NCBI GenBank assembly: GCA_963920525.1
Contig: OY986438.1
Location: forward strand, 191,152,962-191,216,961
Direction: 5' to 3'
DNA length: 64,000 bases
Origin: Dichetophora obliterata
Taxonomy: Eukaryota; Arthropoda; Insecta; Diptera; Sciomyzidae
Shown: positions 54,733 to 64,000 of the stretch, piece after piece
How positions within the stretch are numbered: the first letter of the stretch is position 1
Layout of the letters: each line of letters begins with the position of its first letter
Program-made: the position numbers and the translations under genes
Notes under the pieces: model-generated
The model's database searches: none
Seen by the model: the letters and a program-made list of their open reading frames with translations, nothing else
Told to the model about the DNA's origin: nothing

Positions 54733-55320
54733 GTGTGGAGAGACTTGAAATGCAAGACAAAAAACTTAGTTTATGACAAAGCAGGGTGTCGCGCAACAGC
54801 AGGTGGAATTTATAAGCAAATTATATTGAATCCATTGGAGGAAGCTGACTCGAATTCGCTTCAATTTGATAAGCAGCTCAACGCAAAAGGTGTAGTACAG
54901 GGAATAGCACCTGTTGCAGAGCAAATTGAAGACAAAAATGTTCCTGTTTTCCAATGAACATGGAAGAGCTGCCTTCAACACCAGTAGAGCTACCTTCACA
55001 TTCAGTACCCCGTCTCCTGTTCAGCAGTACGTCACGCCTACCAGAGGTGGCAGAAAGCTAAGCGAACGCCAAGTCTTATTAGAAAAGCACAACTCGATGC
55101 AGGAGCAAGTTTTTAAAGAAATTTCTACCTTCTAGCTTCATTGCAAAACACAATAAAGGACTTATCACGGTACCAAAGAAAGTAGTGGGAGGTTCAAGAA
55201 AAAAAATTGAAACTGATGCAAAGTGCACATGAAAAAGGAGAAGAACTTCATGCGTCTGAAATGAGACTCAATGATATAAAAATACAAATAAAAGAGAAAG
55301 AACTGAAATTCTTGTTACAC
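54733..55320 (+). pseudogene. Myb/SANT-like DNA-binding protein fragment
   Basis: Forward frames 54733-54957, 54914-55135 and 55207-55431 read in turn. The first has WRDLKCKTKNLVYDKA and a TAGG-type segment, the usual end of the trihelix/Myb-like domain of NAIF1- or apontic-like proteins. The third has a charged helical C-terminus (LKLMQSAHEKGEELHASEM). Two frame shifts and no start show a relic. Such proteins often form the second gene of PIF/Harbinger transposons, whose transposase relic lies at 62472-62913. The overall match is moderate. Confidence 0.5.
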
Positions 55321-55439
55321 AATGCAATGAATAGTTTTCATTTGTACCTATCCATTGTTACTTATTTATATTTTGAGTTTTTTTTTACCTGTGTAGGGTA
55401 TGTTGAAATTTATTGTGAAAAAAATAGATAGTAGTAGAA

Positions 55440-56139
55440 AGAATTCACTTATCACGAATAAGCCTGTCGTGATGAAAGTGATTGATGTTTAAGCGCATCA
55501 ATCCGCTATTTTTGTTGGCTAGAGAGCCTCGCTTTATTTTTGGCTAAAGAGCCGAGTTAGAGAATTAAATAAAACATGGAGCTGAAGAGCTCAGAATTAG
55601 TCGTCTTTAAATTCTAATTTTATTACAGAAAAGTCTTGACTTATAAACTAAAAATACAAGTATTTTTCTTAAAATAATTTTACCACTATTTCCAAGACTC
55701 CGCCCTTTATTCCAATATTTTTTGAATTTAATTTTTAAAATCGATAATCGACCAATCACTTTCAGTTTGTTAACCTTTTTTTTTTATTCCCCTTAATTTA
55801 ATTATTTTCTTCAACATTAATTGGTTCGCTTGAAATTCATAGCCTTGACTTTAAAGTGTCATAGGCACTTGTTCGACTTATCGCCTGTTGTTGTTGTAGT
55901 GTGTTTTTCTGTGCAATGCACTTGTAACACAACACCGCTGACGCGTTTCAACTTGTGCGGTATCTAGCGGCACAAACGCAGAGGGGTGCTAAATGCACTT
56001 CATAAGAATGCACTTCAAGCTGCAATTAGTTGTGTTTACGTTGAGGTTTTTTTTTAGAGTTAAATTTGGGAATTTGTCAACATATTATGTTGATATGTTT
56101 TCTTATTATTGTTGTCGCATGTTAGACAACTGTAGGTCA
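55440..56139. other. Spacer with no supported gene
   Basis: AT-rich DNA with short runs of T and no open frame of interest. It includes the repeated pair gctagagagcctcg / ggctaaagagccgag near 55520-55555. Confidence 0.5.
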
Positions 56140-56143
56140 TTAA

Positions 56144-58650
56144 CCCTAGAAGACTAACATGATTTAATTATACGTTAAAACTAACACCACGTAAATTTTA
56201 CGTACTATGGAATTTTTTTATTGAACCTAAAGCGCTTCAATAAATGTTAGAAAATTTGTTTTTTTTTTGCTTTTTATTTATTAAATAACTCATATTAAGG
56301 CAAACTCATATTAAATTCATATTAAACTCAGTAAAAAAAAAACAATTTTTAAAGGTAAATAAACAAAAACAATTTTTAAAATAAATATAATTAATTTTTA
56401 AGATCAGAAAGTAAATGCTTATATATAAGTATATATCATCAGTCCTGGTTAATACAGTCTTTGCATATTTTTATCTGATGCTCTCCACATAGTGCCGCGT
56501 TTTTACAAATATGACAGTATGTGGTTGTCATGCGCTTTTTTGAGTAGTGGCAATATTTGCAATATGTTCTCTTTCCCTTGTCCTGAGAAGGTTCTTCGCA
56601 AGCCGAGTTTATCTGTAAATTATTTTTTATATTTTGTTTTAGTTTTGATGGCAAGTTGATAGTCGTGCTTAGTCGTTGCTCTTGCCATGGCCTGGTAAGT
56701 TGTTCTTGCAAATTAAGCATAAACTTTATTCTGTTCATTGGCTTAATCCCTTTTTGCACTGCGTTATAGCTATAAATAACATACGCGTTAACTGATGCAA
56801 TGTTCAGCATATTATAGAAAAAACAGAGAGGCCAACGTCTAGTTTTTCGATTGCAGCACATGTTTTGAGCCATCTGGTCAAAGGTGTCAACCGCACCTTT
56901 AGTCGAATTATACGTGTGCACAATTTCTGGTTTTCCAGTTGTTGAGTTAAGTGCTCCACTCAAATGCATTGTTGATATCAATAAAACATTCTTATTCTGT
57001 TTCGGCTTGAAAGACACCAGAGTTATATTCTTATCATAAACAAATCGAGAAGATCCAGTACCCTGCGATTTCAGATCAAGTAGCTCTGGTGGTATTTCTG
57101 CCTTGTTTTTGCGTAAAGTTCCCACAACAGTTAACTTGTATGGTTTTTCCAACAGATTTCGTGCTAAAGGAATGCTGGTGAACCAGTTATCCATTGTTAT
57201 GTTTCGACTGCTTCCGTACAAAGGTTTCGTCAGTTTCTCAACATAGTAAGTGGCCAATGGCTTGCCTTCAGTTTTAGTTGACTTGCCAAGGTAAGGTTCG
57301 GCATTAATAACATATTTTGTAGAATTATCGCAAAGCATCACAATTTTTATTCCAAATTTGTTTGGCTTATTTGGTATGTACATTTTAAATGGGCATCTAC
57401 CACGAAAACCAACTAGTTGCTCATCAATAGTAACATAGGATCCAGGCTTAAAATGTATATTACATTTGTCTATAAAATTTTCCCAAATTTCTGAAATTGG
57501 AGCAAATGAAGTTTCTTTTTTGCGCTCTTCTCTTGTAGTGGGATCATCAAATCTCAAAGCGTTTAATAGAAATTTGAACCTATCTTTACTCATTGTGGTT
57601 CTGTATCTATCTCCAGAATAAGACGTGTCAAATAAGAGGTCAGCAGTAAGGTGATTACTCTTCAAAGCTGCAGACAACAATAACAAACCCAACAAGGCTT
57701 TCAACTCCACCAAATTTAAGTCGGAAATTGTGGAGTTTTGCAATTTATATTTTTGTCTTAGCTGAGAAATTTTCAAATTTGTGTGATTCAAAATAGTATT
57801 TAATATATCCTCAGTCATAAATAAATTAAATATATCTTCTGGCTCTATAGACTGCTTTGCTGTGATCGTTGGGCCTAATTAAACAACAAAAATATTATAC
57901 AAAAATACAACCAATGCATTTGTTATTTTCTTACCTGGCGGAATAAATATAATATTTCTTGAAGCGCATTTACCACCTTCACCGTGTAGGGGAAAGTTAT
58001 TCCAAACGTAGCCGTTCTTGCCTAAAATTTAACTTTTTTCTACTTCTGCGCTAGCTACAGGAATGTTTTCTGTTAGGTCTGTTTTATGACGCTTATTAGT
58101 TTTTGGTAAATGCGAAGTATTCCGTGATATATCAAATGCTTCTGCCAATTCTTTTTCAATGTCATTTTCATCGTTTACAGTGGGATACCAATTCTTATCA
58201 GCAAAACTGTCATCGCTATCGAAATCATCTTCCTCCTCTATATTGCTAACGTCGCTAATATCACTGAAGTCGCTGGAGTTAAGCAATGCCGCAACATCTT
58301 CACTGCTGAGACCGCGCTTAGAATTATTCGCTTTTTGACTTTCCATTTTCAGTCACTACTTAAAACTGTTATACAAAATTTTACTTTTATTGCTAACACC
58401 ACGTAAAATTTACGTGCACAAATTTTACCCTTAACGCTAACACCACGTAATTTTTACGTACAGCCTCTTAATGTTCTCGCTCTAAGAGCACTTCAATGAC
58501 AAAAATGCCTTGCTTATGTTGTTGCGCTTGCTTAGAAACTATTGAAGAAAGCACTTGTTGAATTTGGTACCGTTAGGTTACTAGATGCTCGTGTAGCAAC
58601 AACAAGAAAAAAAACTACACGTAAAATTTACGTATGTTAGCCTTCTAGGG
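56144..58650 (-). mobile_element. piggyBac transposon with TTAA target duplications
   Basis: Ends CCCTAGAAGACTAACAT (left) and, in reverse complement, CCCTAGAAGGCTAACAT (right) are flanked by TTAA at 56140-56143 and 58651-58654. Length is 2507 bp. Subterminal near-palindromes ACGTAAA..TTTACGT occur once at the left (56181-56204) and three times at the right (about 58392, 58435 and 58617), candidates for transposase binding. It encodes one transposase gene with a single visible stop. Confidence 0.95.
56439..58346 (-). pseudogene. piggyBac transposase, one in-frame stop
   Basis: It encodes a cut-and-paste transposase acting at TTAA. Exon 1 (58346-57935) begins with an acidic region (DFSDISDVSNIEEEDD) and continues GKNGYVWNNFP; the latter is in the same phase but preceded by a TAA at 58029. 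A 60-bp GT-AG intron (57934-57875) joins it to exon 2 (57874-56439), which restores the usual PG then FNLFMTEDIL wording. The DDE_Tnp_1_7 core has all three catalytic aspartates (TIDEQLVGFRG, TMDNWFTS, GAVDTFDQM), and the C-terminus is a cysteine-rich zinc domain (YCKYC, YCHIC, CGEH, CKDC). Apart from the stop, the coding frame looks complete at about 610 codons. The stop could be real or lie in a mis-modelled exon. Confidence 0.9.
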
Positions 58651-58692
58651 TTAAAGTGAAGGTCTTTTTAGGTGGATATTTGCATGATGTAT

Positions 58693-61600
58693 GTACATTA
58701 GACCTGTCCAAAATGTTCAAAATGATTTTTTCAACTTAGTTTTTCCACTTTATATATCCTTGGGTCAAAATAATAAGAACTGCATAAAAAAAAATAAAAA
58801 AAGTTGTACCAAAACTCAGCGCAACGCACCTGAAGTCAGGACTTGAGTGTTCCGCGATATGACGAAAAGTACGGTTACAAAATTACAAATTATGTTTGAA
58901 CTTAATTTTTGTTTTTTTTAAGTTTAAAAGCAGATATCTTTTGTTTTAATTAGTTAATCTATTTGTGAAAAAAATTGGAAAAAATAAAGATGGATACTTT
59001 TTTACAGCATCCGAAACATGGAATTTCACAATTTTCATTATGAAGTTCAGTTTTTGTTGCCTCCTATTTTCGAAATATTACTCCATCGGGTATGTGCAAT
59101 TTTTTTTATATTATTCTGTGGACTATTGGCTTTAAAAAAATTGGGGTTGAAAATTTTTTTAAGTAATTATAGTGGGGTAGAAATTTTTTTTAAAAAACTC
59201 AATCAAATTTTTTTTTTTTTTTTTAAATATTTGTTTTTATTATATTTTTTATTATTTTTTTTTTTAAATATTTGTTTGTTATCGACCGTTAAAGATTTGA
59301 TTTTTAGAAATTACATTCATATTTTCTCGGTGTTCGGCTACTACTTGTAGCAGATACTGCTTCTGCTCTTCGTTGCGCGTTGTTGATGAGTTGAATTCTG
59401 ATATTAGTGCAACACCTCGTTCTGCGATGTCGTTGACAATTTGCAAGTTCTTCACAATAGAAAGGCCATGTAAAAAGCCCTCATCTTGGATCCAGTCAGC
59501 CACCTCTACGTCCATAAATGATGTTGGTAATTGGAGTTTCTCAAAAAACGTTTTTGTATGAGTTGAAACTAAATCTTCCAGTTTTACTGTCGCGATGTTA
59601 ATTGATGGTGATGCTCTCTTCTTCGAATTGAGTTTTCCAGCGTTATTTTTGAATGAAGCTACCATTTTATTTAAAGTTTCTACACTCAAGCTTTTGTCAT
59701 AAAATGATAGCCCCACCAGCTCCTCTCCAAGGTACCAAAGGTGATTGGTAAGCTTCTTCAATGCTATTTTTCCAACGTCAGCATCAATTGTTTTATAACT
59801 GAAATAATAATCAAACATAGAATTAAAATTTGTTTCTTAATTTATAGTTAACTACATACCTTTCAAGAACCTTAAGCAATAATAAGTCATTTTTTGGTGC
59901 TGATGATTGCAGAGGCGCTAAAAACCAGAATCTGGCATAAACGACAACAACGAATACACAGATTTCACGAATTAATTTTTCTTCCTCTGGTGTTAACTGA
60001 AACTGCTTCCTGAACATAAAAATTTTGAAACTATAAATTGCCTTAGACATCCATCTGGCTCGATGCATGGCACCAGGATATTTAAAAGTAAATTCCCTAC
60101 CCTCATCACCGCCAAGGAAGATCACCACAAGTTCCAGAAACTCTTTATAGTCTTTTCTGGCGTGTGATTCCTGAAATGATAGAATAAAGATAGAAACTAG
60201 TAAGCTACATAATAGAAAATTAAATATTTCAATTAACTTACCAGAAGTTGATTTTTGGTGAAAACAAGTGTTTCATGCATCGATCCCTGCACTTTATTCA
60301 AAATAAGCTCATCTGCTATTCCGGTTTCGAAGATGGTCGTGTCGATGGTTGTCCATTGTCGTTGAAATCTTTTGAATACAGGAATATCCGGACTGCTGGT
60401 TGAACCCTCTGAACGCGCAAATACAGCCGATAAAATGATCTCAAATATATGATGCCTGCAAGGAAAATACAACAGCTCTTGTCCAAGCTTCCTCTCAAGT
60501 AGAACGCAGGTTCCATTTAATCTACCTGTAAATAAACAACAAATGAATATTTTTAAAATGGGATCCTTATATTTCTTTTAGTTTTTCTCACCTGTGTTTG
60601 ATGCAGTTGTGTCGAAGCACATGGCACCGATTTTAGATGACAAATTCCACTCGCAAATTAATCTATATATAGCTGAAGCCTGATTTTCCCCACTTCCCGA
60701 GTCTATGCAAGGAACTCCAAGCAGCTGCGATTTACCTCCCGCTGTGACTATTACCGGTAGCCTATCAACTCTTTCATGACCTGTAATGTTTGGTAATAGC
60801 TTACCATCCCAATGAATTATGGCGGGAGAATTTAGACAAAATGTAGTTTTTATGTTCTCGGCAATCTCCATCCTGCACCGCATTCTAGTCCTCCTAATCG
60901 TTGACCGGCTCAGAGTAACTTCATTTGCATTATATCCCAATTCCACGGCCATAGATCCCAGTACCAGCGTTGCTTTGGTATCTGAAATATTTGCTCGATC
61001 CAAAGCTGAAGCTATTGTAGTTGATACTATACTTTTTTTTCTGTGATTTTCTTTCATAACGCTTCCATTTGTTTTCATTTTTGCCAGAATCTTCAGAAAT
61101 TACCGAGCTTGCCGATGATGAACTTCCTGTTTCAATGTTTTCATGAGCAGTAAGCTTTAAATTATTATTTAACTCATCTCCCTCTATATCAAAAATATCC
61201 TCAAGACTCTGCATGAACTTGTTCTCCTTTTGAACTTGGCACACAGTTCTACGGCTTTTGCTCTTATTTAGACTACACCAAACTTTAACGATCCTGGCGA
61301 GTTTTATCTTGGAGTTAATTGTTTGTGCAACATTTTTATGAAATTTTTTAAAAACAACTTCACACGCTGAAATAGCTTCATTTAAACTCTGCTTTGCTAG
61401 CTTTTTCTTTTTCAAATGTAGGAATAAGTAGTACGATAAAACATTTCGCTTGGTTGGCAAGCAATTGCTCTCCAAACGAACTACCTCTTCACCTACTAAA
61501 TAAATTTTTCGTGCCGATGCCCGTGTTTTGTTCATTTTCTTCAGAGTACTGCACACTTCAAACTTTGCGATTGTCACTTTAGCACTTTAACGTTTTTAAA

Positions 61601-62203
61601 CACTTTGACGTTTAACTGACCGATAGCTCGTTTGTATGAGAAAATCATAGATTTTAAGAATATTTATTTTATTTAAAAAATATAATTTTTTTTAAAAAAA
61701 TTTCTACCCCACTATAATTACTTAAAAAAATTTTCAACCCCAATTTTTTTAAAGCCAATAGTCCACAGAATAATATAAAAAAAATTGCACATACCCGATG
61801 GAGTAATATTTCGAAAATAGGAGGCAACAAAAACTGAACTTCATAATGAAAATTGTGAAATTCCATGTTTCGGATGCTGTAAAAAAGTATCCATCTTTAT
61901 TTTTTCCAATTTTTTTTCACAAATAGATTAACTAATTAAAACAAAAGATATCTGCTTTTAAACTTAAAAAAACAAAAATTAAGTTCAAACATAATTTGTA
62001 ATTTTGTAACCGTAGTTTTCGTCATATCGCGGAACACTCAAGTCCTGACTTCAGGTGCGTTGCGCTGAGTTTTGGTACAACTTTTTTTATTTTTTTTTAC
62101 GCAGTTCTTATTATTTTGACCCAAGGATATATAAAGTGGAAAAACTAAGTTGAAAAAATCATTTTGAAAAATCTCATACATTTTTTGGACATGTCTAATG
62201 TAC
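58693..62203 (-). mobile_element. DNA transposon with about 0.5-kb terminal inverted repeats, superfamily unassigned
   Basis: 58693-59210 is the reverse complement of about 61665-62203, with small differences. Shared blocks include tgtacattagac, gaacttaatttttgt and gatggatacttttttacagc. Taking ends as GTACATTAGAC, a 6-bp atgtat lies on both sides (58687-58692 and 62204-62209); the end position is uncertain by a base or two. The 2.45-kb interior holds one gene in four exons. The left end lies only 38 bp from the piggyBac target site. The two hydrophobic ORFs in the TIRs are mirror images and not genes. Confidence 0.85.
59279..61577 (-). CDS. Transposase-like protein, four exons, one homopolymer frameshift
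   Basis: Inferred exons are 61577-60592, 60525-60242, 60170-59860 and 59798-59279, with GT-AG introns of 66, 71 and 61 bp. The joins keep frame: NTG then RLNGTCVLLERK, QLL then ESHARKDY, LE then SYKTIDADVG. In exon 1 the frame shifts within a run of eight A at about 61035. The total, 2101 bases, is one over a multiple of three, consistent with one extra base and a 699-residue product. The sequence includes IHWDGKLLP, FDTTASNTG, CRHHIFEIIL, PGAMHRARWMSKAIY and NDIAERGVALI, wording I know from transposon proteins of Hydra and arthropods. AIIHWDGK and FDTT may be catalytic acidic positions, but this is inference. No superfamily name is assigned. Confidence 0.75.
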
Positions 62204-62471
62204 ATGTATGTAAGTACACTACACCTGAAATGAATTACCAATTGTTCCTTATTTTATTTTGTTTGTAAGTTATGAAAGAACAGAAAACTTAATTTTTATT
62301 AAATTATTAAAGTGAATTAAAGACTGAATTTGAATTACAGAAAACTTTATTTTTTATTTTTTTTTTATTTTTATTTGATCTCGAATTATTGAAACTTCAA
62401 CATTAAGTATATTTTCAGATTCATCTATTGTAAAATAATCTTCCCTGTTTTCGTTATTATTTACTGTCATA

Positions 62472-62913
62472 TTAATGTTTGCAGTCTCGCGTATGAGACG
62501 CAATGCAAATGTTATGCAACGCAACACTAACGTTTGCGATTTGAGTTGCTTTAGCAGGCTTATAGTGCAGTTGACGAGCACCAAGTAAACAACGAAACCT
62601 ATTTTTCATAACACCAATACATCTTTCCAAAATGTTTCTCGCTTTGGCATGTTTGCTTCTTTCTGCCGCGAACCGATAAGGCGTCATTAAAAATGGCTTC
62701 AGCTTTCTCTGCTTCATTCATCTCAAATTTTATATATTGTGGACATATTGCCGTTTCTAGAACGTCAAGAGTCTCTTTTAATAATCCAGATACGGAGGCT
62801 TGCGATAATCCGAGATTAAAGTCATTCCCGACACTAAGCTGGTATGAGCCTTCGTCAAAAAACGTAGCGTTGTTGCCAGCTTTAGTGTGTAGTAAAAGAG
62901 ATACGGCCCTCAT
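62472..62913 (-). pseudogene. PIF/Harbinger transposase with internal deletion
   Basis: 62913-62690 encodes the helix-turn-helix part (FNLGLSQASVSGLLKETLDV). A second frame, about 62690-62472, encodes the C-terminal part (ILERCIGVMKNRFRCLLGA, ALHNIC) with the catalytic Glu of DDE_Tnp_4. The intervening region with both catalytic Asp residues is missing, and the join shifts frame. HARBI1-type transposases are about 350 residues; about 150 remain. It lies beyond the long-TIR element, opposite in direction to the Myb-like fragment at 54733. Confidence 0.75.
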
Positions 62914-62929
62914 TCTTCATAAATGGTGA

Positions 62930-63328
62930 TATTTTTTCCAAAACGACTTTAAAAGCAGCTTAAGTCAATCGAAAATTATCAACAAAACTGAAATAAAGCA
63001 ATGTAATACTTATAAGCTCCAAAGTAAACCATTTTGGTCACAAACTATTGTCGAATTGAACTTGTACGTACTTCTTCATCGCTTAAACTAAAATCTGAAT
63101 CTGAAAATATAAATACAATTGAACTTCCTTTTATTTATCGATAACTTGTCAACGTCGACACCACATCGTGATATTTATGTTGATGTTGACAAAGAATTGA
63201 CAACGACGCACAGTGCGTCGTCCCAGTACATCGATGGGACAAAAATAGAAGGAGTCGTCCTAGGGTAATAAAATTTGGCACAAGTCCCTAATATAATAGA
63301 ATTAAGAAAATTTCAAAGTATCGACAAA
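62930..63328. other. Spacer with a short perfect palindrome
   Basis: No gene is seen. A 19-bp palindrome, acgacgcac a gtgcgtcgt, is at 63203-63221, and a gtcgtcc repeat flanks it at 63217 and 63256. It might be an element end, but no partner was found. Confidence 0.45.
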
Positions 63329-63600
63329 ATTGGCCACGCCCATCGCCCACCGCCCATACAAACCTAAATTATTTATGGCTGTAAAAATTGAACTATTGCC
63401 ACAAATTTCATGAAAATCGTTTGAAATGCATATTTATGCAACACCTTTTAAAAAAAAATCATTTTATCAATATTGGCCACGCCCATCGCACACCGCCCAT
63501 ACAAACCGAAACTATTTTTGGCTGTAGAAATTGAACTATTGCGTCAAACTTAATGAAAATTGACTCAAGAGCATATTTATGTACCACCTTTGAAAAAAGA
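63329..63600. repeat. Two-copy tandem repeat, period about 143 bp
   Basis: attggccacgcccatcgc begins at 63329 and again at 63472. The copies share cgcccatacaaacc, ggctgta-aaattgaactattg and catatttatg blocks with scattered differences. No coding frame follows. Confidence 0.85.
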
Positions 63601-63640
63601 AACTTTCATCAACATTTAATAAAATTATCATATATTGGAA

Positions 63641-63927
63641 CTACTCTTCGGAAGACTTTTCGGAAGAAGATACTTCTAATGTATGACATTGCTCATTTTC
63701 ATCATCACAATCACTATTTAATATATATTTTGAAATATCTACAATATTTTCCCTTTTACTGGGAATAGCGTTATGCCTGTAAGAACTGATCAATGTATCT
63801 GACATTATTATTAGCTGGGTCATTAAATCCTTATTGGTGTTTTCACGTGAATTTTTTCTTGTATGGGACAAACGATTCTTTCGAATAATTTTATGGTTGG
63901 CTTCAAGTGCTTCCTCAGATAAAGAAC
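63641..63927 (-). pseudogene. Last exon of a transposon-type gene
   Basis: After a TTACAG acceptor at 63928-63929 the minus strand reads SLSEEALEANHKIIRKNR, HTRKNSRENTNKDLMTQL and a stop at 63641, about 95 residues ending in an acidic tail. The wording SEEA-EA-NK-R, H-RK-SR and N-DL recurs at the C-termini of many arthropod transposon proteins I have seen, though I cannot name the family. Earlier exons would lie beyond the window's right edge. Confidence 0.4.
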
Positions 63928-64000
63928 CTGTAATGAAAGTATCGTTAATATTGTTTTCGGAAAAAAAAATTAATATTTAAAGTACCTATTGGTAATTCAA

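Noticed and set aside
59018..59350. Hydrophobic forward ORF, mirrored at 61669-61866
   Set aside because: The two are mirror copies encoded by the terminal inverted repeats of one transposon; not genes.

Overview
This is AT-rich nuclear DNA from an insect, most likely a fly. The evidence is an errantivirus-type Ty3/gypsy provirus with gag, pol and env and a tRNA-Ser-like primer site, a BEL/Pao element with an envelope gene, IR/DR-type Tc1 transposons, short GT-AG introns of about 55-72 bases and non-bacterial base composition. Almost all recognisable sequence is transposable. I see no bacterial genes, rRNA, CRISPR array or clear single-copy host gene. The closest to host sequence is a pair of three-exon, DUF4806-like gene remnants.

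Layout. 1-11.6 kb: a tandem duplication, a piggyBac-like MITE (2087-2355), Ty3/gypsy pol debris (2470-3440 and 9690-11575), an internally deleted mdg1/412-like LTR element carrying two smaller insertions (about 3443-6650), and copy A of a large LTR element without pol (7096-9679). 11.9-13.2 kb: a broken, unrecognised protein gene, possibly an endogenous RNA-virus gene. 14.0-20.6 kb: a DUF4806-like gene with a complete Helitron (14515-20252) in its first intron. 20952-29900: a BEL/Pao element with apparently identical LTRs and a 5-bp target duplication, but deletions in reverse transcriptase and integrase. 30.2-33.7 kb: two decayed DNA-transposon genes. 33.9-38.8 kb: copy B of the pol-less LTR element, with a Tc1 transposon inside. 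40.1-41.7 kb: a second Tc1 transposon. 42-44.4 kb: a broken coiled-coil gene, a tRNA-like head and a second DUF4806-like remnant. 44691-53250: a structurally complete errantivirus-like provirus next to an older solo LTR (53336-54141). 54.7-62.9 kb: Harbinger-like debris enclosing a piggyBac element (56144-58650) and a 3.5-kb transposon with half-kilobase terminal inverted repeats (58693-62203). The last kilobase holds a tandem repeat and a transposase-like exon.

These elements do not act as one pathway; the window is a nested record of successive insertions. Those with the best preserved coding capacity are the Helitron (three exons, 1452 codons), both Tc1 elements, the provirus, the long-TIR transposon (one homopolymer frameshift) and the piggyBac (one in-frame stop). 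Unusual points are the long-TIR transposon of unassigned superfamily, a four-fold module carrying GTAAGT in the pol-less LTR element, a leader ORF and leader repeats in the provirus, and an envelope gene fused in frame to BEL pol. All family assignments come from reading motifs by eye; no database search was run.
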